Below, one piece after another: positions 34,667 through 41,867 of a stretch of DNA of 64,000 nt (positions within the stretch are counted from its first letter, which is position 1; every line of letters begins with the position of its first letter). The position numbers and the translations under genes are program-made. The stretch is from Myxococcus hansupus. GTDB taxonomy: Bacteria; Myxococcota; Myxococcia; Myxococcales; Myxococcaceae. The stretch is from NCBI RefSeq assembly GCF_000280925.3, contig NZ_CP012109.1, positions 1,674,001 through 1,738,000 on the forward strand. Reading direction: 5' to 3'. The notes under the pieces are model-generated. The model ran no database searches. It saw only the letters and a list, made by a program, of their open reading frames with translations, and was not told the DNA's origin.

Positions 34667-36755
34667 GCAGCCGCGAGCGCACGCCCGAGGACACCACCCA
34701 CAGTTGATGGGAGGTGCGCGTCACGGCCACGTGGAGGCGGCGGCGGGACTCGTCGTCCACCGGGTAGGCCCGGGCCGTGGCATCCGGGAGGATGACGTAG
34801 TCGAACTCCAGGCCCTTCACGCTGCCCACGTCGGTGACGTCCACGCCGGGCTCGAAGGTGAACTCGCCGTCGCTCACCCTCCGGGCCCAGGGCTGGTCTT
34901 CGACGACGCGGTAGATGGCCTGCGCGGCCTCCGGGCTGCTGGCGATGACGCCCACGGAGGCATGGGGTTCGCGCGCGACGAGGTCGCGGAGGGCCTCGCC
35001 GATGAAGAGCTGCGCCTGGGCCTCGTCCGGGAAGTGGTGGAAGCCCACGGGGGCGCCCGCGCGGCCGTTGACGGGGGCCTCGGGGGCCTGGTCGCCCAGC
35101 ACCTGCCGCGCCAGCTCCACCACCGGGCGCGGGCAGCGGTAGGAGACCTGGAGCCGGCAGGTGGCGGCGTCGCGGATGTCCAGCTCGTTGAGGACCGAGG
35201 ACCACCCGGCGAAGCCCGCGTCCGTCTGTTGCATCTCGTCGCCCGCGAGCGTGCAGCTTCGTCCCTTGCCCAGCAGTTGCCGCACGGCGAAGAGCTCGAA
35301 GAGGGAGAAGTCCTCGGCTTCGTCGAGCACGACATGCGCCAGCCGCTCCAGGCCGAGCGAGGTGTGCTGGGCCTTGAGGAACATCAGGATGGGGAGGTCA
35401 TCCAGGTCCACGGTGCCCGCCATCGCGTCGGGCGTGTCGTCTTCGATGGAGCGCCCGTCCACGGTGACGAGCCGCTCCGCGTCGGTGATGTCCCGCAGCG
35501 CCTTCGCCAGCGGCGTGGCCGTCTGCAGGCGCGTGTGCTCCATCGTCTCGTCGATGGCGGTGAGCGGCAGCTCGCCCTTGGCCGCGTGCACCACGCTGTC
35601 GAGGAAGCGCCGGTCCAGGTACGCGTCCGCCAATCGCTGGCGCAGCCGCTCCAGCGTGGTGCCCCCGTCTGTCTTCGGGACCCCCACGCGCGCGGCCAGG
35701 GCCCGGCGCAGGGCGGGGTGCCGCTTGAGGCGGGACACCAGGGGCGGGGTGTCGTGCCACAGCTTGATGCCGGGCAGGTTGAAGGCGGAGCGCGCGGTGG
35801 CCAGCAGCCAGGCATCGCGCGTCTGCACCGCCACGTTGCCCAGGCCCAGCGGCGCGAGCAGCCTGCGGGACAGCCGCGCCAGGCCCTCCTCCGGGACGAT
35901 GAGCTTCATGCGCGCCTGGGGGAACTTCTGCGGCTCGTCGAAGGCCAGCTTCGCCAGCCGGTGCAGGGCCACCGTCGTCTTGCCGCTGCCCGCGCTGCCC
36001 AGCACCAGCAGCGGCTGGTCCGGGCCGGTGGTGACGGCTTCGTACTGCTCGGCGTCCAGCATGGCCGTGACGCCGAACGCGTCGTCGATGTGCCGGGCGC
36101 CCTTGCCGGTGCCGAGGAACTCCGGCCGCGCCGCGGTCCCCGCGCCGCCCGATTGGAGCGTGGCGAAGTCGCGGCTCACGCTGCGCCACGCGCCACCCTC
36201 GCCGCGCTCCAGCACGAGCGGCCCGGTGATGATGCGCGTGAGCACGCCGCGCTCGATGACGACGAGCCGGCGCGTCTCCACGTTGCCCTCGGCCAGCCGC
36301 TCACCGAAGTACTCCTCGTAGTCGTCGCCTTCCTCGTAGCAATAGAAGACGCGCGCCACGGGGGCGAAGCGCCAGTCGATGACACGCACCCCGGCGCCCA
36401 CGTCCGCGAAGGTGGTGCGGCCCAGCAGGTAGTCGCGCGTCCCGCCCGTGCCTTGCAGCCGCAGGTGCGCGAAGTAGGGCGCGTGCGGGTCCGGCAGCTT
36501 CGCGGTCTCCTGGCGCTCCATGAGGGAACGCAGTTGGTTCATCTGTGCGAAGATGTGGGGCAGGTCCGCCTCGGCGGCGGTGGACGCATCGTCGCGGAGC
36601 ACTTGAAGCTGGGCGACAAGTCCCTGACTGTCCTGTCCGCGTGCGGACTTGCGCCGCGCGGCTTCCAGCGTGGACTGAACACGGGCCAGCAAGGCCTCTT
36701 CCTCGTCGATGATGGCGCGGGCATTGTCCGGCAGCGGCGCCTCGGCGTGGCTCAT
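34635..36755 (-). CDS. HelD/UvrD-like superfamily 1 ATPase
   Basis: The 706-residue protein begins with a coiled-coil region (about residues 10-75, EEEALLARVQSTLEAARR), then has Walker A LGSAGSGKTTVALHRLAKL near residue 250, motif II VLDEAEDFSLFE, motif III GDEMQQTD, and late motifs VTDVGSVKGLEFDYVILPD and LHVAVTRTSHQLWV. The order and the N-terminal coiled coil fit HelD-type factors, which remove RNA polymerase from DNA, better than processive UvrD helicases. The equivalent of the HelD secondary-channel arm appears to be the coiled coil. ATG 36755 is the first start after the upstream gene-free region. Confidence 0.85.
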   Translation of the reverse strand: MSHAEAPLPDNARAIIDEEEALLARVQSTLEAARRKSARGQDSQGLVAQLQVLRDDASTAAEADLPHIFAQMNQLRSLMERQETAKLPDPHAPYFAHLRLQGTGGTRDYLLGRTTFADVGAGVRVIDWRFAPVARVFYCYEEGDDYEEYFGERLAEGNVETRRLVVIERGVLTRIITGPLVLERGEGGAWRSVSRDFATLQSGGAGTAARPEFLGTGKGARHIDDAFGVTAMLDAEQYEAVTTGPDQPLLVLGSAGSGKTTVALHRLAKLAFDEPQKFPQARMKLIVPEEGLARLSRRLLAPLGLGNVAVQTRDAWLLATARSAFNLPGIKLWHDTPPLVSRLKRHPALRRALAARVGVPKTDGGTTLERLRQRLADAYLDRRFLDSVVHAAKGELPLTAIDETMEHTRLQTATPLAKALRDITDAERLVTVDGRSIEDDTPDAMAGTVDLDDLPILMFLKAQHTSLGLERLAHVVLDEAEDFSLFELFAVRQLLGKGRSCTLAGDEMQQTDAGFAGWSSVLNELDIRDAATCRLQVSYRCPRPVVELARQVLGDQAPEAPVNGRAGAPVGFHHFPDEAQAQLFIGEALRDLVAREPHASVGVIASSPEAAQAIYRVVEDQPWARRVSDGEFTFEPGVDVTDVGSVKGLEFDYVILPDATARAYPVDDESRRRLHVAVTRTSHQLWVVSSGVRSRLLTPEGAAAPR

Positions 36756-36853
36756 GCGCGGCAAGGTGAACCTCGGCGACGTAGGCGTCAACCTGTTGTT
36801 TTTCCTAAGAGAAATGCTGTCTTTTTGGTACTCTGTACCTTGGAGGGATGGAC

Positions 36854-37762
36854 ATGCTCCGAGTGGCCCAGCGACTCGTGCTGGTGGGGCTGGTGGTCCT
36901 CGCGTGCTCCGCCTTCGCGTCGCGCAAGGTCCTGTATGAGAAGGCATCGCCGTACACGCTCGTCTCGGTGACGGAGGACGACGAAGGCCGGCGGTATCTG
37001 GGCTTCGACGCCTCTGGCGCGTTGCAGAGCGTGGTCCGGCCGGGCAAGCCGCTGGACCTGGTGCTGCCCTACACACAGGTGTCGATGGCGGGGCTGGCCT
37101 ACGTGCCCGCGCCCAAGCGCATCCTCATCATCGGGCTGGGGGGCGGGGCCATGCCCATGTTCCTGCGCAAGGTGGTGCCGCGCGCGCACATCGACGTGGT
37201 GGACATCGACCCGGACGTGGTGAAGGTGGCGAAGGCCTACTTCGGCTTCAAGGAGGACGCGCGCCTGAAGGCCCACGTGGGTGACGGGCGGGCCTTCGTC
37301 GAGGCGAAGCGGCCCGCGTATGACCTCATCTTCCTGGACGCGTATGGGCCCGACAGCATTCCGGAGCACCTGGCCACGGTGGAGTTCCTGGCGTCGGTGC
37401 GCGCGAAGCTGACGCCGAACGGCGCGGTGGTGGGCAACGTGTGGGCCTTCCCGCCGAACTCGCGCTACGACGCCATGGTGCATACGTGGCAGGTGTCCTT
37501 CAAACAGCTCTCCGAGTTCATCGTGCCCCAGAGCTCGAACCGCATCCTGGTGGGCGTGGGCTACGAGGAGAAGGTCGCGGTCAAGACGCTGGAGGCGCGC
37601 GCGGAGAAGCTGGAGCGCGCCCACGGCGTGCCGTTCGACCTGAGCGGGCTGGTGGACCGCGGCTACACGGACGCGACGGAGCGCAAGCCGCGCGGGCGGG
37701 TGCTGAAGGACGCGGACATTCCGAAGCCCGCGTCCGCGACGACGCCGTCGCAGGCCCGCTGA
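36854..37762 (+). CDS. Spermidine-synthase-like (SpeE-fold) protein with signal anchor
   Basis: I prefer ATG 36854, which leaves GGAGGG six bases upstream, over ATG 36848. After a lipoprotein-like leader (LVGLVVLACSAFA) the protein has an S-adenosylmethionine-type Rossmann fold: ILIIGLGGGAMPMFL (glycine-rich loop), HIDVVDIDPDVVKVAKAYFG, and DLIFLDAYGPDSIPEHL. These match polyamine synthases, but the exported or anchored N-terminus and the altered active-site region argue against ordinary cytoplasmic spermidine synthesis. Similar proteins are annotated as spermine/spermidine synthase family proteins of unknown substrate. Confidence 0.85.
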   Translation: MLRVAQRLVLVGLVVLACSAFASRKVLYEKASPYTLVSVTEDDEGRRYLGFDASGALQSVVRPGKPLDLVLPYTQVSMAGLAYVPAPKRILIIGLGGGAMPMFLRKVVPRAHIDVVDIDPDVVKVAKAYFGFKEDARLKAHVGDGRAFVEAKRPAYDLIFLDAYGPDSIPEHLATVEFLASVRAKLTPNGAVVGNVWAFPPNSRYDAMVHTWQVSFKQLSEFIVPQSSNRILVGVGYEEKVAVKTLEARAEKLERAHGVPFDLSGLVDRGYTDATERKPRGRVLKDADIPKPASATTPSQAR

Positions 37763-37830
37763 GCTTCGGGGAAAGGCCATACCTCGCCAGGGGTATGGGT
37801 GTGGAGGCGCATCCCCGGTAGACACAGGGG

Positions 37831-38154
37831 ATGCGTTCCATTGCAGGTCTGTTCATGGCCGTGTCGGCGGTGCTGCTCGGGGCCTGTGGCGAGGTCTCCC
37901 CGGGGCGCTGTGTCGACACGAACTGTGAGGACTACACGTCCCAGTCCGCGGCGCAGGCGGCCTACGAGGCCGACCCGGAGTGCCGCGAGGACCTCGACGC
38001 GGACAAGGACGGCGTGGCCTGCGAGGAGGATGGGAACAGCGTGCGCTGGTGCCCTTCGACCTCCGCTTGTGGCTGCTCCAACAAGAACAAGAGCGCCTGT
38101 GGCGGCGACCCCTGTTGCCGGTGGGTCGTGGGCTCTGGCTGTGGGTGCCGGTAG
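37831..38154 (+). CDS. Small Cys-rich lipoprotein with Excalibur-like domain
   Basis: The 107 residues start with a lipoprotein signal (AVLLGACG). Next is an Excalibur-like Ca-binding motif: CVDTNCEDYTSQSAAQAAYE, then DPECREDLDADKDGVACE with the DxDxDG loop. The C-terminal 45 residues contain ten Cys, including a CGCS and a CGGDPCC group, which suggests disulfide knots and extracellular stability. It lies in the 450-bp gap between two unrelated genes. Confidence 0.8.
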   Translation: MRSIAGLFMAVSAVLLGACGEVSPGRCVDTNCEDYTSQSAAQAAYEADPECREDLDADKDGVACEEDGNSVRWCPSTSACGCSNKNKSACGGDPCCRWVVGSGCGCR

Positions 38155-38209
38155 ATTGGCACGCGTGAGGCCGTGCTTCGTGGTGCGTTTCTGAATCGCT
38201 GGGGGACAT

Positions 38210-40648
38210 ATGCGCGTCATCAAGGGAGATACCGTCATCCACCGCAGGTCGCGGGAGGTGGGCATCGTCGAGCGCCGTGACGGAAACCACGTCGTGCTGC
38301 GCTGGCCGGAGCGGAATGGTCAGCGTGAAACCATTGCTCGGAACGATGTGCAGTGCCTCGCGGAGGTGATGGCGGAAGCGCGCCAGGCTTCAAAGCTCTT
38401 CAGTACGACGTTGAGCCTCACTGGAACCTCGACCCTGGCGGACCTGGTCTCCCGGTTTGGCTATTCGACGGGGCAGATGCGCAGCGAGTCTCTGCGAAAG
38501 GTCCGCACGCAGCTTCAGCGTGCCGGGTTGCAGCTCGACACGGAAGACGACAACGAGCGGCGAGACTCGCGGTTCTGGCTCACCCTGCTCGATTTTCCTT
38601 CACCCGATGAATCGGGCCCCGACGTCGAGCCTTCGCAGGCGCATCTGCGGCAGGTCGCACTCCCCGCGCTGTCCTGGCCCCAGGCGGTGGGCCTGGCCTC
38701 GCACCGCGAGGTGGCGCTGCTGCGTGCGTTGACCGAGCGGGAGCCACTCCTGTGCGTTCTACACCTCTCCGATGCGGCGGCGGACGGGGGCTGGCTCCAG
38801 GCCACCTGGGAGGCGCTGATGACCTGGGCCTACCGCTCGGCGCAACGCTTCGTACGGCGGTCCTCCACGGAGTTCGACGCCACGGTGCTGCTCGGTACGT
38901 CCGCGTTGCTCCAGACGCACCTGGCGCCCTCGTCGCTCGACACGCACACGGGCCAGATGCAAACGGAGCCTCGGAGCCTCAACCTCATCACCGTCCGGCG
39001 TGATGCTGAACTCCCGGTCGACTTCGAGCGTCTCAAGGCGAGCTGGCCGGGTCCTCTCTTCGAGTTCTTTTCGCCGGAAGGCGCGGGCGAGCTGGAGGGG
39101 AGCCGACGCGCCATCGAAGAGGTGCTCTACTTGCTGGGCGGGATGTCCGCGCCAAGCGAGACGCACGGGAGCCCCAGGTTGTCGCCAGTGCGGCTGGCGG
39201 TCTGGGCGCGCGAGTCCGCCGAACAGTTGCTCGCGCGAGGTTCGGCGTGTGTCGGGGATGTCTTCTCGCGGAGCGGTGCGTCCAAGCTGAAGGGCAGTAC
39301 CGAGGGGGAGACGTCGCTGGCGCTCAAGGCGCTGCTGGCGGACTGGCTCCTCGCGCGGGACCCCCAGGTGAAGCTGACCTTCGAGGTCGTGGAGGGCCGG
39401 GAGGAGGGCGATCGGCGCATCGACCTGGTGGTCGAGGAGCAGGGGCACTTCGAGGTCGAGAGCCTGCGTGGCTCGGGGCCCATGGAGCACTTCATTCATC
39501 AGAAGGTCTTCGCCAGGCGCCGGGACAAACCCTTCACGCTCGTCGTGCCCAACGACGCGCTCCTGTGGGCCGGCCCCTATCTGGCGGACGTCGCCTTTCA
39601 TTTAGGGGCGCAGGGGCGAGTGTTGGTTCCTGGCGCGGAGCATGTCTGGCTCCAGCTCGAAGGCATCCGGCTGGCGGAGAGCGCCTCGGAGGTGGAGCCA
39701 CCGGGAGTGGCCGCCGCGGAGGACTTCGTGCCCGAGCAGGGACGTTCTCCGAGTGTGGAGACCTTGAAGCTGAATGACATCGCGGGGTACGCGGAGCTGC
39801 GCCAACGCATCGACCGGCAGGTCATCTGGCCGGAACGCCACTCTCGGTGGCTGAGGGGCATCTCCCGCTCACCGGGCATCTTGTTCTTCGGTCCGCCGGG
39901 CTGCGGGAAGTCGCGAATGGCGAAGGCCATCGCGGGGGAGTTGGAGCAGGAGGTCCGGCTCCTCGCGCCCTCGGATTTGCGCGGCGAGTACATCGGGTGG
40001 GGGCAGATTCGCGTCCGGGAGCAGTTCAACTGGCTCGCCGAGCGAGAGCGGCGCATGCTCGTCATCGACGAGTTCGATGCCATCGCGAGGTCCCGCCGGG
40101 GTGACCAGATGCACTCGGATGATAAGTCGACCGTGAACGAGCTGTTGGTCCAACTCGACAAGGTCACCCGACTGGGGCGCATCGTCGTGGCGACGACGAA
40201 CCACATCGACGCGCTGGACGACGCTGTCTTGAGGACCGGACGTTTTGGCAGCTTCGTTCCCGTGGGGCCGCCCGATCTGGCTGCGGCAGGGGAGATCCTC
40301 GACTTCTACCTGCAGCGATTCGCGCGCGTGGCCGCCGAGCAGCCGCACCTTCGCGTGTCCATTCCGACCTGGAATGAGCTGCTGCCGCTCCTGAGCTCCT
40401 TGATGAGCGCCAACGCCTCGGAGTCGCGGGCCTTCAGTTGCTCGGACCTGGAGGCCGCCGTGAATCATGTGGTGATGGACCAGATTCGCGTGGCCATCGA
40501 AGGGCGCTCCAGCGGCGGGCAGCCGGCCATCAACGTGAGCATTCCGGCCAATGCGCTCATCGATGCGCTGCAGTCGGGGCCCCGATCGATTCGTCCCGAG
40601 GCGTTGGAGGGCTTCGAGGACGAAAAGGCACGTTACTGCGGGCGCTGA
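38210..40648 (+). CDS. AAA+ ATPase with N-terminal and nuclease-like regions
   Basis: The 812-residue protein opens with a KOW-like beta region (KGDTVIHRRSREVGIVERR), then a helical region. Around residues 375-480 lies a strand-rich stretch with DRRIDLVVEEQGHFEVES, an order reminiscent of a PD-(D/E)xK nuclease core but with E-x-E-x in place of E-x-K. From about residue 520 there is a classic AAA+ module: Walker A FGPPGCGKSRMAK (about 560), Walker B MLVIDEFDAIARS (about 614), sensor 1 VVATTNHID and an arginine finger-like LRTGRFGSFV. The AAA+ is of the Cdc48/FtsH type. A DNA- or protein-remodelling role, perhaps in defence, is inference; it stands alone. Confidence 0.8.
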   Translation: MRVIKGDTVIHRRSREVGIVERRDGNHVVLRWPERNGQRETIARNDVQCLAEVMAEARQASKLFSTTLSLTGTSTLADLVSRFGYSTGQMRSESLRKVRTQLQRAGLQLDTEDDNERRDSRFWLTLLDFPSPDESGPDVEPSQAHLRQVALPALSWPQAVGLASHREVALLRALTEREPLLCVLHLSDAAADGGWLQATWEALMTWAYRSAQRFVRRSSTEFDATVLLGTSALLQTHLAPSSLDTHTGQMQTEPRSLNLITVRRDAELPVDFERLKASWPGPLFEFFSPEGAGELEGSRRAIEEVLYLLGGMSAPSETHGSPRLSPVRLAVWARESAEQLLARGSACVGDVFSRSGASKLKGSTEGETSLALKALLADWLLARDPQVKLTFEVVEGREEGDRRIDLVVEEQGHFEVESLRGSGPMEHFIHQKVFARRRDKPFTLVVPNDALLWAGPYLADVAFHLGAQGRVLVPGAEHVWLQLEGIRLAESASEVEPPGVAAAEDFVPEQGRSPSVETLKLNDIAGYAELRQRIDRQVIWPERHSRWLRGISRSPGILFFGPPGCGKSRMAKAIAGELEQEVRLLAPSDLRGEYIGWGQIRVREQFNWLAERERRMLVIDEFDAIARSRRGDQMHSDDKSTVNELLVQLDKVTRLGRIVVATTNHIDALDDAVLRTGRFGSFVPVGPPDLAAAGEILDFYLQRFARVAAEQPHLRVSIPTWNELLPLLSSLMSANASESRAFSCSDLEAAVNHVVMDQIRVAIEGRSSGGQPAINVSIPANALIDALQSGPRSIRPEALEGFEDEKARYCGR

Positions 40649-40664
40649 AACTTCACGAGGCGGA

Positions 40665-40687
40665 GGGGCCGCCATCCGCGCGGCCCC
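40665..40687 (-). terminator. Possible hairpin terminator between convergent genes
   Basis: GGGGCCGC (40665-40672) pairs with GCGGCCCC (40680-40687), 7-base loop. There is no T-run on the plus strand; on the minus strand a weak TTT occurs about 20 bases later. It may end transcription of the LysM gene. Confidence 0.3.
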
Positions 40688-40704
40688 CTGCCGCTGCACC
40701 AATG

Positions 40705-41097
40705 TCACGCGTTGGCGATGGACTTCGGCGGCAGCTTCAGCACCTGGCCGACCTTGATTTTGTCGGGGTCCTTGAGCTGGTCCTTGTTGGCCTCGAAAAT
40801 CTTCGGGTACAGCTTCATGTCGCCGTAGATGTCCTTGGCCAGCTTGCTCAATGTATCGCCCGACTTGACGGTGTACAGGCCGTACGGCGTCTCGTGCGTG
40901 ACGGTGAGCATGACCATGACTTCGTTCTGCCAGTTCGGATGCCTGGCTTTGATCTGGTCCCACATCCGGTCACGGTCCCAGCCGTAGTCCACCGTCCCCT
41001 TGATGATGAGCTTGCCGTTCTCCTCGCGCGACTCGACCTTGGCGCCCACGTTCTTCGCCACGTCGAGCACGTCTTGATAGTCATTCTGCAAGGCCAT
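40705..41097 (-). CDS. BON-LysM domain protein
   Basis: Residues 1-70 match a BON-like lipid or ligand-binding domain ([20 protein letters not shown]), and residues 74-123 form one LysM peptidoglycan-binding repeat: [19 protein letters not shown] and [11 protein letters not shown]. The 130-residue, leaderless two-domain layout is that of Kbp/YgaU, a K+-binding protein in E. coli. AGGGAGA sits 6 bases ahead of ATG 41097. It may associate with peptidoglycan, though no export signal is present. Confidence 0.88.
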   Translation of the reverse strand: MALQNDYQDVLDVAKNVGAKVESREENGKLIIKGTVDYGWDRDRMWDQIKARHPNWQNEVMVMLTVTHETPYGLYTVKSGDTLSKLAKDIYGDMKLYPKIFEANKDQLKDPDKIKVGQVLKLPPKSIANA

Positions 41098-41349
41098 GGT
41101 GTCTCCCTTTCGCCGGCACTCCCCGGAGCGGGCGCAGTGCCAGGCGGGCGCAATCTAGTCACCCTCGGAACGGCCTCTGCCGTCCACGAACGGAGACACA
41201 AGGCGTGTGGCGGGCGGTCAACAGACGGAGCTTCGCGCCCTGTTCAAACGTACGGCAGTCGATGGCGCACCCAGTCCCGCGAGGTGAGTCACCCGCGGAA
41301 GGCCGGCGCACTGCCCCGCAGCGCCGGGTTCCGCGCTGACGACAGCGGG

Positions 41350-41598
41350 TCAAGGGCAGTACTGCACCGTGCATTCGTGGCGCTGCTCGACGCAGACCTG
41401 CACTTCCTCGAAGTCCCCACGGGCCCGTCGCAGACAGGCCGTATAGGTCGTGTGACAGTCTTCACAGGTGACGAGCGCTGCCTGCTCCGACGTGGCGTGG
41501 GTCTCCAGGGCCCCGGGCTCTTGCATCGCCTCCGTGCCGCCGCATCCCGCCGCCATGATGAGTCCCGCCAATACCGCGCCGATTCGTGCCACGCGCAT
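41350..41598 (-). CDS. Small Cys-rich lipoprotein, unknown
   Basis: An 82-residue lipoprotein with signal ending LIMAAGCG; GAGGAGG is upstream. The mature part holds TCEDCHTTYTACLRR and three further Cys near the C-terminus (VCVEQRHECTVQYC), likely paired in disulfides. CEDCH matches CxxCH, but in such a short, disulfide-like context a heme is doubtful. No family is recognised. Confidence 0.75.
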   Translation of the reverse strand: MRVARIGAVLAGLIMAAGCGGTEAMQEPGALETHATSEQAALVTCEDCHTTYTACLRRARGDFEEVQVCVEQRHECTVQYCP

Positions 41599-41867
41599 GC
41601 TGCCTCCTCAGTGTGTTCCGCGTTAGTGACGCATTACGAGGATGGCAGGGAAACAGGTGTCACTCAATCGTGCGCCAGCGGCCAGGCAGGCTTGGCCCGG
41701 GGCGTGCGCGGATGGTAGAGATTTTTCGCCCGTCTGGCCTTGCGCCCAGGGCCTTGCTGGTCGAGTCACGCACCTGTCCCATTGCAATTGAATGTCATTC
41801 GCGCCCGAGGGGGAGGCGGTGGGCGAGGGCCTTCCGTGTCGCTCCCGGGTTTGTATCTGGAGCCTGG

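Noticed and set aside
41350..41598. CEDCH in the small lipoprotein as a heme-c site
   Set aside because: The protein has further Cys likely in disulfides and is too short for a cytochrome domain.
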